Positions 9,940 to 20,955 of a DNA stretch of 64,000 nt are shown here, piece after piece. The first letter of the stretch is position 1. Each line of letters opens with the position of its first letter. The position numbers and the translations under genes are program-made. This DNA comes from Lampris incognitus. Taxonomy: Eukaryota; Chordata; Actinopteri; Lampriformes; Lampridae. A model generated the notes under the pieces. The model was not told the DNA's origin, made no database searches, and was given only the letters and a program-made list of their open reading frames with translations. The DNA lies in NCBI RefSeq assembly GCF_029633865.1, contig NC_079219.1, forward strand, positions 54,511,911 to 54,575,910. Direction: 5' to 3'.

Positions 9940-11645
9940 GGGACAGACAGCAGAGGGACAGGGAGCAGAGGCAGAGGGACAGATAGCAGAGGGACAGGGA
10001 GCAGAGGGACAGGGAGCAGAGGGACAGGGAGCAGAGGCAGAGGGACAGACAGCAGAGGGACAGGGAGCAGAGGCAGAGGGACCGGGAGCAGAGGCGGAGG
10101 GACAGACAGCAGAGGGACAAGGAGCAGAGAGACAAGGAGCAGAGGGACAGACAGCAGAGGGACAAGGAGCAGAGGGACAAGGAGCAGAAGGACAGACATC
10201 AGAGGCAGAAGGACAGACAGCAGAGGGACAGGGAGCAGAGGCAGAGGGACAGATGGCAGAGGGACAGGGAGCAGAGGGACAGGGAGCAGAGGCAGAGGGA
10301 CAGACAGCAGAGTGACAGGGAGCAGAGGCAGAGGGACAGGGAGCAGAGGCAGAGGGACAGACAGCAGAGGGACAAGGAGCAGAGGGACAGACAGCAGAGG
10401 CAGAGGGACAGACAGCAGAGGCAGAGGGACAGACAGCAGAGGCAGAGGGACAGACAGCAGAGGGACAGGGAGCAGAGGCAGAGGGACAAGGAGCAGAGGG
10501 ACAAGGAGCAGAGGGACAGACAGCAGAGGCAGAGGGACAGACAGCAGAGGGACAGGGAGCAGAGGCAGAGGGACAGATAGCAGAGGAACAGGGAGCAGAA
10601 GCAGAGGGACAGACAGCAGAGGCAGAGGGACAGACAGCAGAGGGACAGGGAGCAGAGGCAGAGGGACAGACAGCAGAGGGACAGGGAGCAGAGGGACAGA
10701 CAGCAGAGGCAGAGGGACAGACAGCAGAGGGACAGGGAGCAGAGGCAGAGGGATAGACAGCAGAGGGACAGGGAGCAGATGCAGAGGGACCGGGAGCAGA
10801 GGCGGAGGGACAGACAGCAGAGGCGGAGGGACAGACAGCAGAGGCAGAGGGACAGACAGCAGAGGCAGAGGGACAGACAGCAGAGGGACAGACAGCAGAG
10901 GCAGAGGGACAGACAGCAGAGGGACAGGGAGCAGAGGCAGAGGGACAGGGAGCAGATGCAGAGGGACCGGGAGCAGAGGCGGAGGGACAGACAGCAGAGG
11001 GACAAGGAGCAGAGGGACAGACAGCAGAGGCAGAGGGACAGACATCAGAGGCAGAAGGACAGACAGCAGAGGGACAAGGAGCAGAGGCAGAGGGACAGAT
11101 AGCAGAGGGACAGGGAGCAGAGGGACAGGGAGCAGAGGCAGAGGGACAGACAGCAGAGTGACAGGGAGCAGAGGCAGAGGGACAGACAGCAGAGGGACAA
11201 GGAGCAGAGGGACAGACAGCAGAGGGACAGGGAGCAGAGGCAGAGGGACAGATAGCAGAGGAACAGGGAGCAGAAGCAGAGGGACAGACAGCAGAGGCAG
11301 AGGGACAGACAGCAGAGGGACAGACAGCAGAGGCAGAGGGACAGACAGCAGAGGGACAGACAGCAGAGGGACAGGGAGCAGAGGCAGAGGGACAGATAGC
11401 AGAGGAACAGGGAGCAGAAGCAGAGGGACAGACAGCAGAGGCAGAGGGACAGACAGCAGAGGGACAGACAGCAGAGGCAGAGGGACAGACAGCAGAGGGA
11501 CAGGGAGCAGAGGGACAGACAGCAGAGGGACAGGGAGCAGAGGCAGAGGGACAGGGAGCAGAGGCAGAGGGATAGACAGCAGAGGCAGAGAGACAGACAG
11601 CAGAGGGACAGACAGCAGAGGCAGAGGAACAGACAGCAGAGGGAC
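9940..11645. repeat. Minisatellite built of 15- and 21-bp units (about 1.7 kb)
   Basis: Two related units alternate irregularly: GCAGAGGGACAGGGA (15 bp) and GCAGAGGCAGAGGGACAGACA (21 bp). Both are multiples of three, so long frames are open on both strands (about 600 codons on the minus strand, over 470 on the plus). The products are pure repeats (CPSASAP or SRGTDSRG) and I do not consider them genes. Long-range duplication is also visible (see findings). Confidence 0.9.
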
Positions 11646-11784
11646 ATTCATATGGGCAAGCGGTCCTGGTGAGCAACCAGGCAGGGACACGATTACATGT
11701 ATCCAGGTGGCCATTATGTTGCCCCCTTTCTCATGATAGTTCACTTCTATCAACTAGGCCTGCATGATTAACCTACACGACCTG

Positions 11785-11993
11785 CGTATCCCTCTCTAGT
11801 CAACGTATCCCTCTCTAGTCAACGTATCCCTCTCTAGTCAACGTATCCCCCTCTAGTCAACGTATCCCCCTCTAGTCAACGTATCCCTCTCTAGTCAACG
11901 TATCCCTCTCTAGTCAACGTATCCCTCTCTAGTCAACGTATCCCCCTCTAGTCAACGTATCCCCCTCTAGTCAACGTATCCCTCTCTAGTCAA
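11785..11993. repeat. Tandem array, 11 copies of a 19-bp unit
   Basis: CGTATCCCTCTCTAGTCAA repeats exactly 11 times without a length change. The only variation is CCCTCT versus CCCCCT at one position. Confidence 0.95.
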
Positions 11994-12135
11994 CGTATCG
12001 CTGGCTTACTAAAGGGAATGCCGACACGAGGCAAAGTAATAAACCGTTTTTGTAAAATGATGGTGTCATTTGAATTATCCAGATGAAACAAAAGTGTAGT
12101 TACACTAAAACAAATATTGAATTGATATGAATCTG

Positions 12136-12346
12136 CATGGGCAGCACGGCGGCGCAGTGGCTAGCGCGGTCGCCTCACAGCAAGAAGGTCGTGGGTTCAA
12201 GCCCCGGGGTCGTCCTCTGTGTGGAGTTTGCATGTTCTCCCCGTGTCTGCGTGGGTTTCTTCCGGGTGCTCCGGTTTCCTCCCACAGTCCAAAGACATGT
12301 AGGTCAGGTGACTCGGCCGTACTAAATTGTCCCTAGGTATGAATGA

Positions 12347-12403
<57 letters not shown>

Positions 12404-12564
12404 TGATGGTCTGGTGGCCTTTCCAGGGTGTCTCCCGCTTGCCGCCCAGTGACTGCTGGGATAGGCCCCAGCATCCCCACGACCCTGAGAGCAGGATAAG
12501 CGGTTCGGATAATGGATGGACGGATGGATGGATGGATGGACGGACGGATGGATGGACGGATGGA
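12136..12564 (+). mobile_element. SINE-A, full length
   Basis: tRNA-like head with A box (CGGCGCAGTGG) and B box (GGGTTCAAGCCCC), the GTTTGCATGTTCTCCCCGTG middle block, an internal (TG)n tract of about 50 bp, then the conserved tail ending GATAAGCGGTTCGG and (GGAT)n. CTGCATG flanks it on both sides, a probable short TSD. Confidence 0.8.
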
Positions 12565-12743
12565 TAAACCTGCATGGAGAACATTACACGAAGTGCTGTT
12601 ATAGGCGATTAGACATGTAAACCCCGTGTGTAAATAATTTACATCTATTCATTTAGCAGACGCTTTAGCATACAACGTATCTTTATAATCATTTGTTTAT
12701 TCAGGCTGAGGATAGTTTCAGCTCCAAAGATGGCAGTTTTTTT

Positions 12744-13010
12744 GGGGGCGTCCGGGTGGTGTGGCGCTCGATTCCGTTGCCTACCAACACGGAGATCGCC
12801 TGTTCGAATCCCCGTGTTACCCCCCCGGCTTGGTCGGGCGTCCCTACAGACTCAGTTGGCCGTGTCTGCGGGTGGGAAGCCGGATGTGGGTATGCGTCCT
12901 GGTCGCCGCGCTAGCGCCTCCTCTGGTCGGTCGGGGCAACCCATGACACGCAAGGCCGACGGCGGCACGCAAGGCCATGCACACGGAGCAATTCGATAAA
13001 AGAAGGCAGG
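12744..13010 (+). mobile_element. SINE-B, 3'-deleted
   Basis: Head with CCTACCAACACGGAGATCGC and the B box GTTCGAATCCCC, and the body TGTCTGCGGGTGGGAAGCCG. It departs from the consensus after CTGGTCGGTCGGGG; the usual tail is missing. Confidence 0.7.
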
Positions 13011-13154
13011 TTGCCCCCAGTCTTTTGGTAGCTAACAGTCACAGAAAGGTTTGGAAATGTGAAAAGTTGCGGGCAGCCTGTAATATTTCAAAATATAATG
13101 AATTCCAGATGAGTGTAACTACTAAAGAGACTTTTCTATTCACAATACTTCCCG

Positions 13155-13305
13155 TTTAACCCCTGTTGCTTGTTACTATAAGCGGTTATTTTCTTGCCCG
13201 GTGCGGGATTCGATACGAAGTATACTGCACCACTGGGCGACATCGCTAACCGCTCGGCTAAAGGCTCAGACCCGTTAGCTAGGGACTAACGTGTCTTATT
13301 AGTAG
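13155..13305 (-). repeat. tRNA-like dispersed repeat (Rep-E), diverged copy
   Basis: The minus strand reads CCCGTTAGC, then CCTTTAGCCGAGCGGTTAGC and TATCGAATCCCGCACCGGGC, like a tRNA D-arm and T-arm. Better copies are at 24013-24155 and 46884-47022. Confidence 0.5.
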
Positions 13306-15753
13306 TCTACATTACCTTTGGGTGTGTCATGTGATGTGTATAACAAGGTAATACACCAGTTGTGGGAGATCAAATGCCTTTATTGATGACGTCACTCACA
13401 TTTTTCACCGTCTCTAGCATTTTATCAGTTGAACTCAGCCGAGCCAGAGCGGTGGAAAAACGGAGTGGCGACACTCCCATAGGCTCCCATCAGTGGCGCC
13501 CCCAAGGGGTGGCCACTATCCCTGGCTCCCCCGCTGGCCCCCCCCAGCCACGAGTTGCATATTGTGGAGTTAGAAAACAACGAGACAGGAGACGTGAGAG
13601 TAGACGTAGTCGAGGTAGTTTACTAGCTCCAACTTAGCATGTCATACATTCGACAACGACACTGAACTCAACTCTCAACCGGAAACGGAAGTGCATTATC
13701 TGACCCCTCGCCTCTTCCCTTAAAGGTACACCGTCCTCTTAGGTGAATGTCTCTCGTTATATAGATGTGGGTCACCACAATATGCAGAATATGCTTCTGA
13801 TTATGTATAATATGCTTCTATCTGATATTTTCATTTTTCATTTCTGGACATACACAATGTAACAAGGAATCGTCTAACCTGTTACAATATATACAGATAC
13901 ATGACACATTGAAACTCAAAATGTTAACTGTACCGTATTGGTCTATTCAGCAACATTAACTGTGAAAAATAAGAAGCCACAGTTTTTCAGTGTGCGATTC
14001 CTTAACTTGACAGTTTTCAGCTAGCCTATACAGAATGCTGCAAAAGCATGAAAGATTTCCTGAAAGGCAGTCACGGCTTTTGGTTTTGGTGGGCCACCCC
14101 AAGATTTGCAGTGGCCCCATTTGGCCACCCCTATGAAAACTTTCTGGGGGCCATTGCAAAAAAAATAAATAAATAAAAATGGCGGAGACTTCCGGGTTAC
14201 GGGGACCACGGATAGTTCCAAACACTGGATTCCCAGCATCGCTTTCCATGGCGTCTCAAGCCATTTCGGCGGTAAGTCGATAAGTTGGCAGGTAGGATTT
14301 TTTGAGAATTCACTCCATTTACTGCATTACCTGTCGTTGGTACAGTAAATACTGTTATTTTTATATGTGCTCAACATTAGCTGTTCAATATTTTAACTTA
14401 ATTACTGTTAACGTAATGACCCTGTGTGATGGTCTGGTCCGGTTCAGACGTTGAACCGGACGCCAGACAGAGAACTGAAAAACCGGTTTGTCTGTGTGGT
14501 GCCAGGTTGGTAAGATCAATATCTTAATATTCAGTCTGCTAATCCTAGGACCAACCCCCTCCCCCCATACAGTTTTGGATTTACAGTTTTCTTGTCCATT
14601 TATTTTTCATTTTAAGTTGCTTATTTGTACAGCCAAGTGGTGTAAATTCATTTTCACTCCTTGCCACTAGATGGCGATAGTGACCCATAAAGGGCCGAAC
14701 GTGAGCGAGTTTTCCTCAGTTGTGAACCACTTCCGGTTCGCGTTGGCTACCATGATTCCGAATCGCATGACGTCTAAACGTCTTTCTTGTGTTATTTACA
14801 GGTGAGCTAGCATGGCGAATGGGAGCATGCTAATATGTTGTTGTTGTTGTTCTCAGTTTAGTTAATAGTTTTCCCAGTGCGTGTGTTTACATTTGGATAC
14901 AGGTAATCACGACGAGCACGCTGCTAGTTTTACAAGGCCTTGCCCCTGATAGCGTTACAGTTAGTTCGCTGAATCCGTGCTGTTTGGTAGGCTAGTATGT
15001 GAACTGTTGAAGGCTATTCTCTTTATTATTCACAGCTAGAAGACGTTTTGGGTTTACCTTTTCTGCCATCAATCTGCACCTGTTTCATCCGTCCAAAAGC
15101 CGGATGCATGGCCGTGTTGGGTGGACTGTGGTCAGCAGTTAGGGAAGGCTTAGCCTTCTTTAGCCTATAGGCTAAAGCCTGTAAAAATAATAAATGTTAA
15201 GAAAGGTTGTGTAAGCGAAGAAATACTATATGTTGGCTCAACTTAATGGTTGTGTCAACAAGGAAAAATGAGCTCTTATCAATTATTGCATTTATGATCC
15301 TTCTACTTTAAAAGTTGCATCAAGTGAACGAGTATTACTGTGCTCAGGCAACTTTTGAATTTGCATGAAAACTACTTTGGCCGAGCAAAAGAGGGGGCGT
15401 GATCAATCTTCCGAGCATGCGCAAAAGGACACATCGGGGCTTCTGAAGGTTCCCGCGCGATCTTTTACCTGTCCTAGTCTGGAGTCATCCGACATTACGT
15501 GGAATGAGTGGCGAGTCCCCTTAAAATACACTTAGGCCACAACTTAGTCTGCAAATTTAAAGTTTAATTTTTTTTGGTCAGTCTCCATAACGGTTTGTAG
15601 TGCTTATTAGTCCTCTGGCAATCCACTCACTTGCAACTCGCATATAATGTTACAGTTCGCTTATTTAACACGCTTGTATCAAGATTCTTAGCAATAACTC
15701 GCCTATTGAACAGCCAAGATGCAACAGTTGGCAGTTTCCATATTACGCGTTGT
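13306..15753. other. Unassigned stretch, possible decayed hAT at 13491-14155
   Basis: CAGTGGCGCCCCCAAGGGG at 13491 and GGCCACCCC..GGGGGCCATTG near 14107-14155 look like imperfect inverted ends of a hAT element, but no 8-bp TSD fits. A perfect 18-bp palindrome TTTAGCCTATAGGCTAAA lies at about 15160. No coding region recognised. Confidence 0.3.
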
Positions 15754-15954
15754 TGTCATGCACGGTAATACAATAAAGGGACCCGGCAGCCGGTCGGTCC
15801 CGTGTTCCAAACTTCACTGTTTTTATTAACCGAGCCTCATACACGTTGCGTTCCCCATACATTACCAACCGAAGCACACTGATTACGTCATACCAGTGCA
15901 ACTACGGTGGCCTGTAGTCACACGTCAAATAAACACCTACATTACATCATTACA
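15754..15954 (-). repeat. 3' LTR of the gypsy element (element orientation)
   Basis: About 200 bp, TGTCATGCACGGTAATACAA at its left edge. It pairs with 19269-19459 and has a 7-bp longer inner edge. Confidence 0.9.
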
Positions 15955-16341
15955 TCTCCCCCTTTTATGAGTAGAGGCTCACATACTTAACTGACGAGGT
16001 ACTTCGTCACATGAACACAAATTCCATGAACGTAACAGCTCTCGATAAGTGCTTCCCTATTTGGGCTTGTAGAACGGTCCTTGGGTGGTTGGCATGTAAC
16101 TTCAGCATCACCACATCGTATATGATGTCGGACATGTATATATATATATTTTCCTTTTTTCCCTTTTATCCTGTAATCACACCTAAAGTAACTACATATG
16201 GCATACAACTGACATAGAACAAAATGTCATATTAGTATAAAATTTCTCATACTCATTTATCTCCCTCACACAAGCACTTTATGAACATAGATAAATGCAG
16301 TGTGACGTTGAGCAAAACAAAGTCTCTAGGGTTCTCTATAC

Positions 16342-16927
16342 CTATGAGGCTGAATCAGTTTGTCTCTGCTCAGGGGCCTTGTCTCTGTGGCTGGGACTAA
16401 CCACAGAAGGAGGACTGCTGGGTAGCTGCACTGGAGGTCTCTCCGACTGCAGGTGCTGCTGGTCTGTTGGATTAGCAGGCTCAGGGGCTTCCTGCAGATG
16501 CTCCAGGACTGCCTGCAGATGTCTCCGGTTGCGTCGCATCACTGCAGCATTGTCACACTTCACCAGGTGAGATCGTGGCTCATTACACCTGCCAATGACT
16601 TTAGCAGAGGTTTTCCAACCCTTTTCTCCATCCAGTTTCACCCTGATGTCCTGCCCAGGTTGTAGTGCAGGAAGTGGTTGTGCAGAGTGACAGCGGTCAT
16701 GGAAGAACTGGTAAGCTGACTTAGCCTGAATGTCCTTTTGCTGGACTTGATGTCTGTCCACAGGAGCAGCTTGTAGTTTCTCCTCCAGCATCGGTAGTGT
16801 AGTTCGAATGTCTTCCAGCCATGAGTAAAGCTGGGCTCACCCCTGTCGCTGCACTGGGTGTCGCCCTGTAACACATCAAAGCGAGGTGCGGATCAGGTTG
16901 CTTCAAGATGTGCTTAGCAGTCTGCAT
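16342..16927 (-). pseudogene. gypsy integrase C-terminal part
   Basis: [20 protein letters not shown] is the end of the integrase core. SAYQFFHDRCHSAQPLPALQ, GQDIRVKLDGEKGWKTSAKV and VMRRNRRHLQAV form the C-terminal domain. A frameshift lies near 16790. Confidence 0.75.
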
Positions 16928-17278
16928 GGCTCACTTGGCAGTGCCGTTCGCCTGGGGGTAATGAGGGCTAGCTGTTGTGTGCACAAACCCATATCTCTGA
17001 CTGAAGTCCTGAAACTGCAGATGTGAACTATGTGGCATTGTCACTCACCAGTTTGAGTGGTATTCCCCATCTCACAAACTTGCCATTGAGCCTATTAATG
17101 ACTTGACGGCTAGATGTGGAAGATAGGTGAGCTATTTCGATATCCCGAGACTAATAGTCAGTCACAATGAGATAGTTCTGTCCCTCTAACTCACACAAAT
17201 CTGCAGCAATGCGCTGCCAGGGGCCCCCAGGTAAAGGTGTTTGTGAGGAGTGGTTCACGTCTCTGAGTAGGTGTGTTT

Positions 17279-18288
17279 TCAATGCAGAATTTTCATGTTG
17301 ACACCGTCTGTGTGATGTCTGCACTGATGTGCGGCCACCACACTTGACATCCTAGCTCGTGGTCTGTGCCTTGTCAGCCTTTCGTGTCCTTCATGCAGCT
17401 GTTTGAGCATGTCAGATTGTAGTGCTGTAGGAATGACAATCCTGTCCTGATATAACACTAGCCCATCGGTCTCAGAGAGGTATGCTGTTGCGTAGTAATA
17501 TCCATGTAGAGATGGAAATAATGATGTCTTAGGTGGCCATCCGTTACTGATAAAACCCATGATCATTTGCAGCTCTCTATCGTGTTGTGTGGCTGTGCGG
17601 ATTTCGCTGAGTTTTTGTGATGAGACTGGTGCGTTAGTTATTATTGACTCCACATATCCTTGTACCTCATGGTCCGTGCCCCCGTCACCCACTTCAGTCA
17701 ATGGGCTCCTGGAGAGGGTATCTGCGACGACCAGCTGTTTCCTTGGGACATGCCCTGCTACTACATGAAACCTTAAAAGGCACATGAGGAACCTTTGGCA
17801 CCTTGGAGGGTCATACGTGTTTATGAGGGGCCCGAGAGGTTTGTGGTCCGTTTGCACGTGGAAGCTGTCCATGCCCTGCACATAGCGTGCGAAACGTTCA
17901 CATGCCCACACACCTGCTAGCCACTCTTTTTATGTTTGGGAGTATCTCCTCTCTGAGTCGGACAGGGTGCGGAAGCGGAATGCCACTGGCTTTAACGCAC
18001 CGTTGTGTTCCTGTAATAACCCTGCTCCTAAGCCATAGCTACTGGCGTCAGCACTGATGACAGTTTTCTGGTTGGCATCATAATATGCGAGTGCTGAGGA
18101 TGAAACAAGCATAGCTTTAACTGTGTCAAATGCCTGTTCTTGTACATCACTCCACACCCACTCACTCTCTCTCTTGAGCACGTGATCGGGTGCAGCTTCG
18201 TTGAGAGGTCAGGCAGGAACCTCCCTACAGAGTTAATGAGACCTAGCACCACAGTGCTGTGCCATTTACAGGTAACTCCACGAGCCAC
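17279..18288 (-). pseudogene. gypsy RT thumb, RNase H and integrase zinc region
   Basis: NSVGRFLPDLSTKLHP, SEWVWSDVQEQAFDTVKAML, SADASSYGLGAGLLQEHNG, HVQTDHKPLGPLINTYDPPR and VADTLSRSPL follow the Ty3 order. [19 protein letters not shown] is the start of the integrase HHCC region. Frameshifts lie near 18180 and 17920. Confidence 0.8.
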
Positions 18289-18770
18289 TCATTTTCTGAA
18301 TCTGGCTGCTCGATTATGACTGACATAGTTTCAGTTTCTACTCCAGGGAAAAATGTCTCCCCTCTGTCTGGTGCATTATTGGACACAAAAGCCACCTCTT
18401 TTAGCATTTTTGTTTGACATACTGCCTCAACATGTCCCATTTTGTTGCACTTTCTGCACCTCTTGTTCTTGGTTGGGCATGGATGTGTTTTCTCATGTTG
18501 TCTGTTACTATGAGAACAGGTAATGGGGAATTTTGACTCACCATGTTGGTGTTTTCTCTGCCATTGTTGGTCATTGCTGCTGTTTTTAGCCCCATCCATG
18601 TTTTTATTATGAAAGCGCCGCCTCCCTTGTCTCGCAGCATCCACTGCACAGTCCGCGTGCAGACTCATATTCTGCTGCTTGATTTGTTCACTTTGGCATG
18701 CTGTTTGTATAGCCCTTTCAAGCGAGAGGTCTGGCTCAAGCTGTAACTTCTGAGAAATGTCATTGTCCAA
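18243..18770 (-). pseudogene. gypsy gag C-terminus with CCHC knuckle, fused to protease start
   Basis: Knuckle CRKCNKMGHVEAVC lies near 18415-18457, followed by the linker NEWLVELPVNGTA. The normal protease (DTG) is absent because sequence is deleted at about 18250. Confidence 0.75.
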
Positions 18771-18791
18771 TATGCCGATAACAATCCGGTC

Positions 18792-19226
18792 TCAGATTTG
18801 TTCATCTTTAGGACCTTCAAACTCACAATACTGTGCTAGCTCATACAAGCTTCTAACAAAAACTTCAGCCGACTCACTGGGCCTCTGTACACGTTTATGA
18901 AAACATGCCCTGCCATGTATCACGTTCCTCTTTGGTACAAAATGGTCACTGAATTTGGTTATTACCGTCATGTAGTCAAACTCTGGACTAATGTTGTCGT
19001 TGTTGTCATCGGAATTATCGTTATCCTCTTGCTGCTCAAACACAAGAGAGTCCTGTATTGCCTCTGTCTCTCTTCCCATGGCATAGAGAAGCGTGTTCAC
19101 TTGGACTTCCCCGCTGTCCTTGTCCAGCTTCGATGCCACCCGAAAGCGATCGAAGTGGTGGCGCCACATTGGCCATTCACACGGTCGGGTGAAATCAGAT
19201 GGTTCTGGTGGTCCGAGCTTTGCCAT
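18792..19226 (-). pseudogene. gypsy gag, N-terminal part
   Basis: Starts MAKLGPPEPSDFTRPCEWPM; contains HFDRFRVASKLDKDSGEVQV and FVRSLYELAQYCEFEG, typical of fish gypsy gag. An acidic Asn/Asp-rich stretch lies in the middle. One stop separates it from the part with the zinc knuckle. Confidence 0.75.
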
Positions 19227-19268
19227 TTTTTACTTCTGCAGGCATCCGGTCGGCCACTTCTGACACCA

Positions 19269-19459
19269 TGTCATGCACGGTAATACAATAAAGGGACCCA
19301 ATAGCCGGTCGTGTGTTCCAAACTTAACCATTTTTATTAACCGAGCCTCATACACATTTGTGTTCACTATATGTTACCAACCGAAGCACACTGATGACAT
19401 CATACCAGTGCGACTACGGTGGTCTGTAGTCACCCATCAAATACACACGTATCATGACA
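19269..19459 (-). repeat. 5' LTR of the gypsy element (element orientation)
   Basis: 191 bp ending CATGACA. It is followed inward by a primer-site-like TGGTGTCAGAAGTGG on the minus strand. Confidence 0.9.
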
Positions 19460-19464
19460 GTTGT

Positions 19465-20595
19465 ACATACATTTTAATTTTCTTAATGGCTGTTATTTGC
19501 AAATGCTGCTCGCATTCCAATGTTGCATGATGTATTGACTCATGAAATGGGCGACTCAGTCATCTACTACGGACGTAGTACTAAAATGCTAAATTCATGT
19601 ATCAACTGGAGCAGATAGCGCTCTAGTGATTAGATACAGCATTTGAATCGGCATAAACGGCATAAAAGTCAGATTAAAAATCAAACTGGTTCGCTAATAC
19701 AGCTGGTATTAAGTAGGTTCATTCATTCATTCATTATCCAAACCGCTTATCCTGCTCTCAGGGTTGCGGGGATGCTGGAGCCTGTCCCAGCAGTCATTGG
19801 GTGGCAGGTGGGGAAACACCCTGGTTAGGCCGCCAGACCATCACAGGGCTGCTAAGCTAACTCCCTACAGACAAAGGGCCATAGCGGAAAAGTTTGGCTT
19901 TATCACAACTATTTCGCAACAGACAAGGACATTGCGACTCAAAGCTTAGAGTTTAATACATGGTCTTTGCAAATTCTTGATATTGCCGACAGAACCCGTC
20001 AAACGTGCCTTAAAAACAGCGTGATCAAATCTTTTCTTGCATATACGCATCCCTGAGCGACGGAGGTCAGCACACAGTCTAGGTGAATCTGAGCTAATGG
20101 ATGTGAGAAAGTCAAGTGTTTTAGTTTGGCGCCTAACAAATCTGCTGCGACGTGTCCTCCATCCCATCTTCCTATTCAAGCACTCTACAAAGAAGCTGCT
20201 TTACCAGCTTAGCCATACCCTGACATGTTAGAACTGCAGTGAGGCGAAGAAACTGTGCAACAAAATGCATTTTAATCTAAACCTCGTGTGTAAAAGAAAA
20301 TCAGAATCATGTTAAGTAGGTTTTACCAAATTAGCGTGTGTGCTTTGATAATTAGCCTTGTTGACCAAAATGATAATGAACATTATTAACGGGTTATCTG
20401 TTTTGGTTAACTAGGAAGTAGTTAGCTATTTTAGTAGGCGGCAAAGTAGCGAACATTGCTAGAATGTGATCTGTTGTAACCAACACTTTGATGGTTAGCC
20501 CTTAACGAATGTAGCATTGTAGATCTCCATTTGAAGAGGTACATGACACCCGCGATTTCGCGATTGTGCACTGTGAATAGGTAATGACAACACTT
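19465..20595. other. Unassigned stretch with one SINE-A tail
   Basis: Apart from the SINE-A tail at 19722-19856, I see only A/T-rich DNA without recognisable coding or repeat signatures. Confidence 0.35.
19722..19856 (-). mobile_element. SINE-A 3' part
   Basis: CATTATCCAAACCGCTTATC through TGGGTGGCAGGTGGGGAAAC is the inverted SINE-A tail, preceded by (ATTC)n. Confidence 0.7.
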
Positions 20596-20955
20596 CAGGG
20601 TTAGAATTACAATAGGGCCCAGGAGTGCTCCCGGACAAGTCCGTAGCACCCCTAGAGGAAGCAAAAATAAAATGTATTAATATTGATAATTGAACTTTTT
20701 TCATGCATCTACACCAGTTAAAAAACATGTGCGAGCATGGTTTTGTCTCTCATGTCTATAGGCTGTAATTATCCGCCACGCCAGAGAGGCGCTATGCACA
20801 GAACAAGTGCATTTTTTCTCATTTCAACGAAAATTGTCAGTCACTGTTGCATAAGCGGGAATGGATTCATAACGGTATGGCAGCAAATTGCAAATTTTGC
20901 TTGCTTTTTACTTTACCCATACAAATCGGCAACACTATTAAATAGTGTAGCAAAT

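Larger units (their letters stand above)
15754..19459 (-). mobile_element. Ty3/gypsy LTR retrotransposon with both LTRs and a 5-bp TSD; protease and RT deleted
   Basis: LTRs at 15754-15954 and 19269-19459 start TGTCATG; the element ends CATGACA. GTTGT flanks it at 15749-15753 and 19460-19464. Coding is on the minus strand. Gag (19226-18243) ends in a CCHC knuckle, CRKCNKMGHVEAVC. A jump follows from the protease start (VELPVNGTA) straight to the RT thumb (NSVGRFLPDLSTKLHP). After that come RNase H with HVQTDHKPLGPL and integrase pieces down to 16342. The polypurine tract AAAAGGGGGAGA (about 15953-15966, minus strand) precedes the 3' LTR. The likely primer site TGGTGTCAGAAGTGG follows the 5' LTR at 19268. 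Each LTR carries a minus-strand AATAAA. The LTRs differ at many positions, so the copy is not recent, and it cannot move by itself. Confidence 0.92.

Noticed and set aside
9862-11753. Very long open frames (over 600 codons) on both strands
   Set aside because: They lie wholly in the 15/21-bp minisatellite, whose unit lengths keep several frames open. The products are simple repeats, with no start or splice context.
11785-11993. CRISPR-like array
   Set aside because: Direct 19-bp repeats without spacers in a vertebrate genome; a plain tandem repeat.
12750-12830. tRNA-like sequences in SINE heads as tRNA genes
   Set aside because: A and B boxes are present but anticodon and acceptor stems do not pair; they continue into SINE bodies and recur many times.
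13491-14155. Possible hAT element with CAGTGGCG-type ends
   Set aside because: Ends are only partly inverted and no 8-bp TSD can be placed; not called as an element.
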